Shown here: one piece after another, positions 1 to 6,386 of the stretch | How the letters are laid out: each line of letters begins with the position of its first letter | How positions within the stretch are numbered: position 1 is the first letter of the stretch | Assembly: GCA_013695195.1 (NCBI GenBank) | Contig: JACDAY010000130.1 | Coordinates: 1 to 6,846 of the forward strand | DNA length: 6,846 nt | Reading direction: 5' to 3' | Origin: Blastocatellia bacterium | Lineage (GTDB): Bacteria; Acidobacteriota; Blastocatellia; Pyrinomonadales; Pyrinomonadaceae | Position numbers and translations under genes: made by a program | The notes under the pieces: generated by a model | The model's database searches: none | Told to the model about the DNA's origin: nothing | What the model saw: the letters and a program-made list of their open reading frames with translations, nothing else

Positions 1-5
1 AACAA

Positions 6-872
6 ATGCTCAAAGGTCAAAAATTAAAAATAGCTATCCAAAAGCAAGGGCGGTTAAGCGAGGGCTCGACCGAACTGCTCAAAAAGTGCGGGATCGGTTT
101 TATGAACGGCTTCGGTAAGCTGAAGTCTGAGGCTGAAGATTTTCCGCTCGAAATCTATTTCCTGCGTGACGACGATATTCCCGATTATGTTGCGGACGGT
201 GTTGCCGATATCGGGATCGTCGGCGAAAACGTGATCGCCGAATCACGCTGCACGGTCGAGACTATTGAGCGGCTCGGCTTCGGTAAATGCCGGCTCTCGC
301 TTGCCCTGCCAAAAGAGATCGACTATGGATCGATAGCTGACCTCGAAGGTAAGCGAATAGCTACCAGCTATCCTCGAATACTGCAAAATTTCTTTGATTC
401 AAAACAGGTAAAAGCTGACATTCACGAGATCAGCGGTTCGGTCGAGATCGCGCCGTCCATTGGATTGGCTGATGCGGTTTGTGATCTGGTCAGTTCGGGC
501 AGCACGCTTTTTTCAAACGGCCTTCGCGAAGTCGAGACGGTTATGCAGTCTGAGGCGGTTTTGATCGCTCGGGCTGATTTAAATCAAAATCTCACCGCAA
601 TTCTCGAAAAATTAATTTTCCGCATCCGCAGCGTGAAGGCCGCCCGGCAAAATAAATACATTCTGCTCAATGCTCCGCTCGACAAAGTCGATAAGATCGC
701 CCGTATTCTGCCCGGAATGAAAAGCCCGACGATGATGCCACTGGCTGAGCCTGGCTGGACGTCGATCCATTCGGTCATCGGCGAAAGCGATTTTTGGGAG
801 GTTGTCGACAGTCTTAAACGGGCAGGTGCGGAAGGGATTCTGGTGCTCTCGATCGATCAGATGATCAGGTAA
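6..872 (+). CDS. hisG: ATP phosphoribosyltransferase, long form (HisG)
   Basis: Catalyses the first, committed step of histidine synthesis: ATP + PRPP to phosphoribosyl-ATP, in the cytoplasm. The 288-residue product aligns by eye with E. coli HisG along its length: the N-terminal IAIQKQGRL segment, RDDDIPDYVADGVADIGIVGEN, ATSYP, and the PRPP-binding stretch around D156-T167 (DAVCDLVSSGST) followed by NGLREVE. Residues 217-288 (KYILLNAP... ILPGMKSPTMMPL... GILVLSIDQM) form the C-terminal ACT-like regulatory domain of the long HisG class. In that class histidine feedback-inhibits the enzyme directly and no HisZ partner is required; that regulation is inferred from the family. The ATG at 6 is the only start that keeps the conserved N-terminus with a normal lead of a few residues. 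Only five bases precede it, so its ribosome binding site and any leader cannot be seen. First gene of the visible operon, 5 nt before hisD. Confidence 0.97.
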   Translation: MLKGQKLKIAIQKQGRLSEGSTELLKKCGIGFMNGFGKLKSEAEDFPLEIYFLRDDDIPDYVADGVADIGIVGENVIAESRCTVETIERLGFGKCRLSLALPKEIDYGSIADLEGKRIATSYPRILQNFFDSKQVKADIHEISGSVEIAPSIGLADAVCDLVSSGSTLFSNGLREVETVMQSEAVLIARADLNQNLTAILEKLIFRIRSVKAARQNKYILLNAPLDKVDKIARILPGMKSPTMMPLAEPGWTSIHSVIGESDFWEVVDSLKRAGAEGILVLSIDQMIR

Positions 873-877
873 ATGTT

Positions 878-2176
878 ATGAAGGTAATCAAATATCCGGC
901 GAGAGAAATTTGGGGGGAAATAATAAAGCGTCCCGCTTTAGACACAAAGTTTCTCGGCCAGACCGTTGAAAACATTCTGGACGATGTTCGCGATAATGGC
1001 GATGGCGCTCTGCGGCGTTTCGCCCGCCAATTCGATAAAAACGATCTCGATGTTTTTGAAGTAATCGAGGACGAATTTCAGGAGGCTGATACTTTAGTAT
1101 CGACTGAACTGAAGGAAGCAATAGCCGCGGCCAAGTCAAACATTGAAAAATTTCATGCCGTCAATGCCGAGCTTCCGGAAGTTATTGAGACGACGACGGG
1201 CGTTTTTTGCTGGCGAAAAACGGTGGCGATTGAAAAGGTCGGCCTTTATGTTCCGGCGGGAAGCGCTCCGCTGTTTTCGACGGTCCTTATGCTGGCAATT
1301 CCGGCAAAACTTGCCGGCTGCAGGGATATAATATTGTGCTCACCGCCCGATTCGAACGGAAACATTAACCCCGCGACGCTATACGCGGCAAAGCTGTGCG
1401 GCGTGACGAGGGTTTTCAAGATCGGCGGCGCCCAGGCAATTGCGGCGATGGGTTATGGAACTCAGTCCGTGCCGAAAGTTTATAAGATATTTGGCCCCGG
1501 CAATCAGTTCGTCACCGAAGCAAAGCAGCAAATATCAAAAGCTGGAGTCGCGATAGATATGCCCGCCGGGCCGTCCGAGGTCGCGATTTTGGCGGACGAA
1601 ACCTCAATTCCTTCATTCGTTGCATCCGATCTTCTTTCACAGGCGGAACACGGTCCCGACAGTCAGGTTCTGCTTGTAACGACCGATCAAACTGTGATTG
1701 ATGAAACGCTCGCCGAAGTTGAGCGGCAGATCGAAACGCTGCCCCGCAGACAGTTTGCGGCAGCCGCTTTGGAAAACTCAAAAGCGGTAATTTTTGAAAA
1801 TATAGCCATGGGTGTCGAACTCATAAACGAATACGCGCCCGAGCATTTGATAATAGCAACCACCGATGCGGATGCCGTAGCGGAGAAAATCATCAACGCC
1901 GGTTCGGTATTTATCGGCAATTTCTCGTGCGAAAGTGCGGGCGATTACGCTTCTGGAACTAACCACACACTCCCGACAAACGGTTTTGCTCGTGCTTTCA
2001 GCGGCGTTTCGATCGAAAGTTTTACGAAAAAAATTACGTTTCAAAAGCTGACCGCCGATGGCATTCGAAATCTTGGGCCGACAATCGAGCAACTAGCCAG
2101 GGCCGAGGGATTATATGCCCACGAACGGGCCGTTTCAATCAGGCTTGAAATGATCGGAGGCGGAGATGGCATTTGA
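878..2176 (+). CDS. hisD: histidinol dehydrogenase (HisD)
   Basis: Performs the last two steps of the pathway, oxidising L-histidinol to L-histidinal and then to L-histidine with two NAD+; a zinc enzyme that is a homodimer in characterised relatives. The 432-residue product has full family length. Visible motifs are VGLYVPAGSAPLFSTVLM, the GPGN motif at 206-209, QAEHGPDSQ, NEYAPEHL and SAGDYASGTNHTLPT. By the family pattern, Q255, H258, D356 and H415 are the zinc ligands and E322/H323 the catalytic pair, all at a constant offset of four from E. coli numbering. The ATG at 878 follows hisG by 5 nt. Its upstream AGGT (867-870) is a weak Shine-Dalgarno match, so coupling to hisG termination is likely. 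The last residues (GGGDGI) are encoded by the DNA that forms the hisC ribosome binding site and start, with an 11-nt overlap. No disruption is seen. Confidence 0.97.
   Translation: MKVIKYPAREIWGEIIKRPALDTKFLGQTVENILDDVRDNGDGALRRFARQFDKNDLDVFEVIEDEFQEADTLVSTELKEAIAAAKSNIEKFHAVNAELPEVIETTTGVFCWRKTVAIEKVGLYVPAGSAPLFSTVLMLAIPAKLAGCRDIILCSPPDSNGNINPATLYAAKLCGVTRVFKIGGAQAIAAMGYGTQSVPKVYKIFGPGNQFVTEAKQQISKAGVAIDMPAGPSEVAILADETSIPSFVASDLLSQAEHGPDSQVLLVTTDQTVIDETLAEVERQIETLPRRQFAAAALENSKAVIFENIAMGVELINEYAPEHLIIATTDADAVAEKIINAGSVFIGNFSCESAGDYASGTNHTLPTNGFARAFSGVSIESFTKKITFQKLTADGIRNLGPTIEQLARAEGLYAHERAVSIRLEMIGGGDGI
2156..2160 (+). promoter_or_regulatory. Shine-Dalgarno sequence of hisC
   Basis: GGAGG ends 5 nt before the ATG at 2166, inside the 3' end of hisD. 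It supports that start and the 11-nt hisD/hisC overlap. Confidence 0.8.
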
Positions 2177-3263
2177 TCCTGAAAAGCTTGCCCGCGAAAA
2201 TATAAGGCGGCTTATTCCGTATTCGTCTGCCCGTCATGAATTTGCGGGAGACGCGGAAGTATATCTGGACGCCAATGAGAATGCGTTCGGTTCGCCGAGC
2301 AGTTCCCGGCTGAACCGTTACCCCGATCCGATGCAGTTGAAAGTGAAAGCGAAGATCGCCGCAATTAAAAACGTAAGGCCGGAGCAGATATTCATTGGTA
2401 ATGGCAGCGATGAAGCTATCGATCTGCTGCAGCGAATATTTTGCGAGCCGGGCCGTGACGAAATTATTATCTGTCCGCCAACTTATGGAATGTATAAGGT
2501 TGCCGCCGATATAAATAATGCTCGGATCAACGAAATCCCTTTGACCCAGGATTTTCAATTGGATGCGCCACTAATTAAACAAGGAATTTCACAAACGACA
2601 AAGCTGATATTTATCTGCTCACCGAATAACCCGACCGGTAACTGTATGAACCGCGGTGACATTCTGAATATCACGCAAAGTTTCCACGGAATCGTTGTCG
2701 TCGATGAAGCATATATCGATTTTTCATCCGGAGATTCATTTAGTGATGAGATCGACAATTATCCGAATCTGGTAGTGCTACAAACAATGTCAAAGGCCTG
2801 GGGCCTGGCCGGTGCGCGTGTCGGCATGGCTTTCGCTAATGACAAAATAATCACTCTTTTTAACCGCGCAAAGCCGCCGTATAACATCAGCCAACTCGCT
2901 CAGGATGCGGTGCTTGATGCATTGCAATATGAAGAAAAGGTCAAGGATTGGAAAATACAAATTTTGGCGGAGCGGCGAGGTCTGGAAGTTTCGCTGGCCG
3001 AGATGGAATTTGTGCAAACCATCTATCCGTCTGATGCAAATTTTCTTCTGGTAAGGGTTAGCGATGCTGAAACGGTTTACCACACGCTTCTAAAGCATAA
3101 AATAGTGGTTCGGAGCCGCAGCAATGTTCGTCTCTGCGAAGGCTGTCTGCGAATAACAGTCGGCACGCCGGAAGAAAATAAGCGATTGGTAAACGCATTA
3201 AAAATATTCGGTGAGTCCATAGTTTCAAATGGGAGAAGTAATGAAAAAAGTTCTGTTTATTGA
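2166..3263 (+). CDS. hisC: histidinol-phosphate aminotransferase (HisC)
   Basis: PLP-dependent class I/II (fold type I) aminotransferase that converts imidazole-acetol phosphate plus glutamate to histidinol phosphate and 2-oxoglutarate. The 365-residue product shows the expected series: LDANENAFG (35-42), RYPDP (51-55), GNGSDEAIDLL (78-88), SPNNPTG (152-158), DEAYIDF (180-186), the Schiff-base lysine K210 in TMSKAWGLAGARVG, phosphate-binding R218, and the substrate-carboxylate arginine R329 in LRITVGT. The ATG at 2166 is supported by GGAGG 5 nt upstream. The conserved fold ends at about residue 349 (LKIFGE); the last 16 or so residues are a polar tail encoded by the hisB translation-initiation region and overlapping hisB by 23 nt. 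Histidinol-phosphate rather than another amino-acid specificity follows from the operon as well as from the motifs. Confidence 0.96.
   Translation: MAFDPEKLARENIRRLIPYSSARHEFAGDAEVYLDANENAFGSPSSSRLNRYPDPMQLKVKAKIAAIKNVRPEQIFIGNGSDEAIDLLQRIFCEPGRDEIIICPPTYGMYKVAADINNARINEIPLTQDFQLDAPLIKQGISQTTKLIFICSPNNPTGNCMNRGDILNITQSFHGIVVVDEAYIDFSSGDSFSDEIDNYPNLVVLQTMSKAWGLAGARVGMAFANDKIITLFNRAKPPYNISQLAQDAVLDALQYEEKVKDWKIQILAERRGLEVSLAEMEFVQTIYPSDANFLLVRVSDAETVYHTLLKHKIVVRSRSNVRLCEGCLRITVGTPEENKRLVNALKIFGESIVSNGRSNEKSSVY
3231..3235 (+). promoter_or_regulatory. Shine-Dalgarno sequence of hisB
   Basis: GGGAG lies 5 nt before the ATG at 3241 and within the end of hisC. It favours 3241 over the in-frame ATG at 3229, which this motif overlaps and therefore cannot serve. 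Confidence 0.7.
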
Positions 3264-4341
3264 CCGTGACGGCACTCTCATTGATGAGCCCGCTGATTTT
3301 CAAGTCGATTCGTTTGCAAAGCTCCGCTTTCTGCCGGGTGCGATTACTTATCTTTCTAAAATCGCGGCCGAGCTCGATTACGAACTCGTGATGGTAACAA
3401 ATCAGGACGGCCTCGGAACCGACACGTTTCCCGAGGCGGATTTCAAGCCGGTCCATGATTTTATTATTGAAACACTAAAGCGTGAAGGAATACATTTTGC
3501 AGAAATCTGTATTGACCGAACCTTTGCCTCAGATAATGCGCCAACGCGAAAGCCAAATACAGGAATGTTAACCAAATATTTGATAGGCGAATACGATCTT
3601 GAAAAATCCTTCGTCATAGGCGACCGTTCGACCGATATAGAGTTGGCAAAAAATCTCTGTGCCGGGGCGATATTCATTAAAAACGGTAATTTTGAACTCG
3701 AATCAGGCCCCACGTATGTTCTCGAAGTTAACAGCTGGAACGAAATTTACGAGCGGCTTCGTTTTCCTGAAAGACGAGCGTTAAATCGCCGCACGACCAA
3801 TGAGACGGACATTTCCATTGAGTTAAATCTTGACGGCAGTGGCCGCTCAGATGTCAGCACGGGCATTGCATTCTTTGACCACATGCTCGATCAGCTTGCC
3901 CGTCACGGTTCGCTCGATCTGAAGATCGCGGCGGCGGGCGACCTGCACATTGATGAACACCACACCATTGAAGATGTCGCCATTTCGCTTGGCGAGGCTT
4001 TCGCGATTGCCTTAAAAGATAAAACCGGAATGGAAAGATATGGTTTCGTTCTTCCGATGGACGATTGCCTTGCCCAGGTTGCGATAGATTTCGGTGGGCG
4101 GAACTGGATCGTCTGGGATGCTGAATTCAAACGCGAAATGGTCGGTAAAATGCCGACGGAAATGTTTTTTCATTTCTTTAAGTCATTCAGCGACAAGGCA
4201 CTTTGCAATCTGAATATCAAAGCCGAAGGCACGATAGAGCATCATAAGATAGAAGCGATCTTCAAAGCATTTGCAAGGGCGATAAAGATGGCCGTCCGTC
4301 GTGAAGGCGATGCACTGCCGACGACCAAAGGAGTTTTGTGA
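3241..4341 (+). CDS. hisB: bifunctional histidinol-phosphatase / imidazoleglycerol-phosphate dehydratase (HisB)
   Basis: A fusion of two activities. Residues 1 to about 165 are a HAD-type histidinol-phosphatase (HisB-N; histidinol phosphate to histidinol). Residues about 180-366 are imidazoleglycerol-phosphate dehydratase (IGP to imidazole-acetol phosphate). In the phosphatase, FIDRDGT gives the nucleophile D8 and acid/base D10; TNQDGLGT (53-60), RKP (103-105) and IGDRSTD (126-132) follow. The dehydratase has FFDHMLDQ (211-218), HHTIE (240-244), LPMDD, and a second HHKIE (334-338), the paired metal-binding motifs of the internally duplicated fold, and ends in the usual KGVL. I chose 3241 (MKKVLFIDRDG; 366 aa) over 3229 (MGEV added; 370 aa) because GGGAG is correctly spaced only for 3241 and the shorter N-terminus fits homologues. 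Oddity: the zinc-ligand positions of E. coli HisB-N are all non-ligand here (see findings). Overlaps hisC by 23 nt and hisH by 4 nt. Confidence 0.96.
   Translation: MKKVLFIDRDGTLIDEPADFQVDSFAKLRFLPGAITYLSKIAAELDYELVMVTNQDGLGTDTFPEADFKPVHDFIIETLKREGIHFAEICIDRTFASDNAPTRKPNTGMLTKYLIGEYDLEKSFVIGDRSTDIELAKNLCAGAIFIKNGNFELESGPTYVLEVNSWNEIYERLRFPERRALNRRTTNETDISIELNLDGSGRSDVSTGIAFFDHMLDQLARHGSLDLKIAAAGDLHIDEHHTIEDVAISLGEAFAIALKDKTGMERYGFVLPMDDCLAQVAIDFGGRNWIVWDAEFKREMVGKMPTEMFFHFFKSFSDKALCNLNIKAEGTIEHHKIEAIFKAFARAIKMAVRREGDALPTTKGVL
4327..4333 (+). promoter_or_regulatory. Shine-Dalgarno sequence of hisH
   Basis: AAAGGAG sits 4 nt before the GTG at 4338, within the last codons of hisB. It supports the GTG start and the GTGA overlap. 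Confidence 0.8.
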
Positions 4342-4922
4342 GAGTTGCGATAGTCAAATACAACGCCGGCAACACGGTCTCGGTCTCAAACGCACTGCAA
4401 CGCCTCGGTGTCGAGCCTGTGGTTACTGACTTACCCGACGAGCTACAAGCTGCGGACAAAGTAATTTTTCCCGGCGTCGGCGAGGCTTCGACCGCAATGG
4501 CTTATCTGCGGGAACGAGGGCTCGACAAAGTGATCACTTCGCTGACCCAGCCCGTCCTTGGCATTTGTTTGGGAATGCAGCTTATGTGCTCATATTCCGA
4601 AGAGAACGAAACGGAATGTCTCGGTATTTTGCCCTATCGTGTCCGCCGATTTGAGTCGGACAAGTTAAAGGTTCCGCACACAGGATGGAATCGCATCTCA
4701 GATCTCCGGTCACAGCTTTTCGAGGGCGTCGCGGAGGGGGCGTATGTTTATTTTGTTCACGGTTACTACGTCGAAAACGGAGCGGTCACGACTGCGGCGA
4801 CCGAATACGGAATCGAGTTTAGTGCGGGTGTCGACAGCGGCAATTTTCATGCGATACAGTTTCACCCGGAAAAATCGGGCGAGGTTGGATCCCGCATTTT
4901 GGAGAATTTTCTAAAAATATGA
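4338..4922 (+). CDS. hisH: imidazole glycerol phosphate synthase, glutaminase subunit (HisH)
   Basis: Class I glutamine amidotransferase subunit. It hydrolyses glutamine and passes ammonia to HisF, which makes imidazole glycerol phosphate and AICAR from PRFAR. The 194-residue product has the usual length and the full triad: C77 in GICLGMQL, H176 and E178 in QFHPEKSG. It also has FPGVGEA (44-50) of the oxyanion-strand region and VPHTGWN. The N-terminus reads VAIVKYNAGN, where most HisH proteins have a D-Y/T-G-x-G/A-N type sequence; I recall KYNAGN from Bacteroidota proteins. H141 is followed by G (VHGYY) where Ser or Thr is common. Translation starts at GTG, preceded by AAAGGAG and overlapping the hisB stop by 4 nt (GTGA). 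The ATGA overlap at its end couples it to hisA. Its partner hisF lies one gene downstream. Confidence 0.96.
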   Translation: MRVAIVKYNAGNTVSVSNALQRLGVEPVVTDLPDELQAADKVIFPGVGEASTAMAYLRERGLDKVITSLTQPVLGICLGMQLMCSYSEENETECLGILPYRVRRFESDKLKVPHTGWNRISDLRSQLFEGVAEGAYVYFVHGYYVENGAVTTAATEYGIEFSAGVDSGNFHAIQFHPEKSGEVGSRILENFLKI

Positions 4923-5641
4923 TCGAAATTATTCCCGCAATGGATCTCATAGGCGGCAAATGCGTACGTCTTACGCAGGGCGATTTTTCGCGTGAAACGG
5001 TCTATTCCGACGACCCGCTTGATACAGCAAAACGCTTCGAGGCAGCCGGCTTAAAACGGTTGCACATGGTCGATCTCGATGGTGCCCGATCCGGAACCCC
5101 GGCTAATCTTCACGTGCTCGAATATATTGCATCCGCCACATCGCTCGTAATCGACTACGGCGGCGGTGTGAAATCTGAAACTGATGTCGCCGCAATTTTC
5201 GGGGCCGGGGCTGCGATGATAAATATCGGCAGCGTCGCCGTCCGGCAGCCAGAGTCTTTTATCGGTTGCCTCGAAAAATTGGGCAATAACAAATTTCTGC
5301 TCGGAGCCGACTCTAAGAATGGTAAGGTCGCGATCGACGGCTGGCAGACTAGCACGAAAGTTCCGATCCTCGCTTTTCTCCGAGATTTTGCCGAACGCGG
5401 TGTTACTCGCGCCTTTGTCACCGATATCGCCAGCGACGGGGCTATGGCCGGCCCGGCCCTAGAGCTTTATCGCAAGATACTCGAAGAGGTGCAGGAGATC
5501 GATCTGATCGCGAGCGGCGGAGTAAGGGCGATCAACGATATTGACGAACTTGAAAGTATCGGCTGCTCAGGCGTCATAATCGGCCGTGCCCTTTACGAGA
5601 ACACGATCAAGCTGGAGGATCTGGCGAAATATGCTGGCTAA
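4919..5641 (+). CDS. hisA: ProFAR isomerase (HisA)
   Basis: 1-(5-phosphoribosyl)-5-[(5-phosphoribosylamino)methylideneamino]imidazole-4-carboxamide isomerase: an Amadori rearrangement of ProFAR to PRFAR, the substrate of HisF-HisH. The 240-residue (beta-alpha)8 barrel has IIPAMDLIGGKCVRLTQGD with D9 as catalytic base, HMVDLDGA (49-56), phosphate-binding DYGGGVKS (79-86), D131 in LLGADSKNG, VAIDGW, TDIASDG (168-174) and the C-terminal phosphate motif IASGGV plus GVIIGRALY. It is distinguished from HisF by QGD, DGW and TDIASDG. The start overlaps the hisH stop as ATGA. The nearest Shine-Dalgarno-like GGAG (4901-4904) is 14 nt upstream, too far to be strong, so translational coupling to hisH is the likely mode. 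The end overlaps hisF by 11 nt. Confidence 0.96.
   Translation: MIEIIPAMDLIGGKCVRLTQGDFSRETVYSDDPLDTAKRFEAAGLKRLHMVDLDGARSGTPANLHVLEYIASATSLVIDYGGGVKSETDVAAIFGAGAAMINIGSVAVRQPESFIGCLEKLGNNKFLLGADSKNGKVAIDGWQTSTKVPILAFLRDFAERGVTRAFVTDIASDGAMAGPALELYRKILEEVQEIDLIASGGVRAINDIDELESIGCSGVIIGRALYENTIKLEDLAKYAG
5614..5618 (+). promoter_or_regulatory. probable Shine-Dalgarno sequence of hisF
   Basis: GGAGG lies 12 nt before the ATG at 5631, a long but possible spacing, within the hisA C-terminus. It supports 5631 over the in-frame ATG at 5586. Confidence 0.5.
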
Positions 5642-6386
5642 ACGCATCATTCCATGCCTCGACGTAAAGGACGGGCGAACGGTCAAGGGCACGAACTTTG
5701 TCGGGCTTCGTGATGCCGGCGACCCGGTCGAGCTCGCCGCTCGTTATTGCGCCGAGGACGCCGACGAGCTTGTGCTGCTTGACATCTCGGCGACAAACGA
5801 ACGGCGAAAGACTCTTGCTGAATTAGTAAAGCGCGTCGCAGCCGAGATAAATATCCCTTTTACGGTCGGCGGCGGCATTTCGACGGCTGATGATGTCGGC
5901 GCATTGCTCGACTCGGGTGCTGACAAGGTTTCCATCAATACGTCGGCGGTAAAACATCCTGAAATTTTAAGTGAAGCCGCTAAAAATTTTGGCTCGCAAT
6001 GTATAGTTTTAGCTATTGACGCAAAGCTTGCAGATAAGGCATGGAAAGTTTTCTTGAACGGCGGACGTGTGGCGACCGATATCGACGCTCTCGATTGGGC
6101 AAAACGCGGGGTAGAACTTGGCGCAGGCGAAATATTACTAACCTCTATGAACGCCGATGGCACAAAAGCGGGTTTCGAAATCGGATTGACCCGGACAATT
6201 TCAACTGTTGTCCCCGTTCCGGTAATAGCCTCGGGCGGAGCCGGCAGCCTGGCTGACTTTTCCGAGGTTTTTCTCGACGGATGCGCGGACGCTGCTCTCG
6301 CGGCAAGCGTTTTTCATTACGGTCAAATAGCGATCCCTGAGCTAAAACGGTTTCTGAAGTCAAACGGCGTCGAGGTGCGAATTTAA
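5631..6386 (+). CDS. hisF: imidazole glycerol phosphate synthase, cyclase subunit (HisF)
   Basis: Uses ammonia delivered from HisH to convert PRFAR to imidazole glycerol phosphate and AICAR; AICAR returns to purine synthesis. From the ATG at 5631 the product is 251 residues, the normal family length, and begins MLAKRIIPCLDVKDGR. An in-frame ATG at 5586 would add 15 residues read out of frame through hisA and does not fit the family. Catalytic D11 and D130 are present, as are the ammonia-gate residues R5, E46, K99 and E167 and interface D98, all at the same numbers as in Thermotoga maritima HisF. The phosphate loops are VGGGIS (79-84) and ASGGAG near residue 203. LTSMNADGTKAG (170-181) has N174 where Asp is common. 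It overlaps hisA by 11 nt and hisIE by 1 nt (TAATG). With HisH it forms a heterodimeric synthase. Confidence 0.97.
   Translation: MLAKRIIPCLDVKDGRTVKGTNFVGLRDAGDPVELAARYCAEDADELVLLDISATNERRKTLAELVKRVAAEINIPFTVGGGISTADDVGALLDSGADKVSINTSAVKHPEILSEAAKNFGSQCIVLAIDAKLADKAWKVFLNGGRVATDIDALDWAKRGVELGAGEILLTSMNADGTKAGFEIGLTRTISTVVPVPVIASGGAGSLADFSEVFLDGCADAALAASVFHYGQIAIPELKRFLKSNGVEVRI
6372..6377 (+). promoter_or_regulatory. Shine-Dalgarno sequence of hisIE
   Basis: GAGGTG, a six-base match to the anti-Shine-Dalgarno complement AAGGAGGTGA, is 8 nt before the ATG at 6386 and within the last codons of hisF. It favours that ATG over the in-frame one at 6392. Confidence 0.7.

Noticed and set aside
1..5. 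Histidine leader peptide or attenuator upstream of hisG
   Set aside because: Only five bases precede hisG, so no leader, T-box or attenuator can be assessed from this window.
850..869. Clustered GATC palindromes at the end of hisG as an operator or terminator
   Set aside because: They encode the conserved C-terminal residues (SIDQMIR), form no convincing stem-loop, and have no following T-run.
2027..2033. A7 run inside hisD as a possible slippage or frameshift site
   Set aside because: It encodes ordinary residues (TKKIT) in an intact 432-residue protein, and neither shifted frame leads to a recognisable product.
2139..2558. Minus-strand open frame of 139 codons opposite the start of hisC, with comparable antisense frames at 3058-3456 and 5744-6163
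   Set aside because: They lie wholly opposite well-conserved his genes, have no recognisable motifs or plausible ribosome binding sites, and are composition shadows of the sense codons.
3229..3240. Earlier in-frame ATG for hisB (MGEV extension)
   Set aside because: The GGGAG motif overlaps this ATG and is correctly spaced only for 3241, and homologues begin close to the MKKVLFIDRDG form.
3244..3249. A6 run in the hisC/hisB overlap as a possible slippage site producing a HisC-HisB fusion
   Set aside because: Reaching the hisB frame would need a +1 shift (or loss of one A in the transcript), A6 is short, and hisB has its own Shine-Dalgarno sequence and start. No supporting structure was seen.
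5586..5630. Earlier in-frame ATG for hisF adding 15 residues
   Set aside because: The added residues are hisA sequence read in another frame and do not match the HisF family. The start at 5631 gives catalytic D11 and D130 at standard numbering.
6140..6175. HisF N174 in place of the commoner Asp in LTSM(D)xDGTK
   Set aside because: I recall Asn here in Bacteroidota HisF proteins. The catalytic D11 and D130 and the D176 equivalent are all present, so this is probably ordinary variation.
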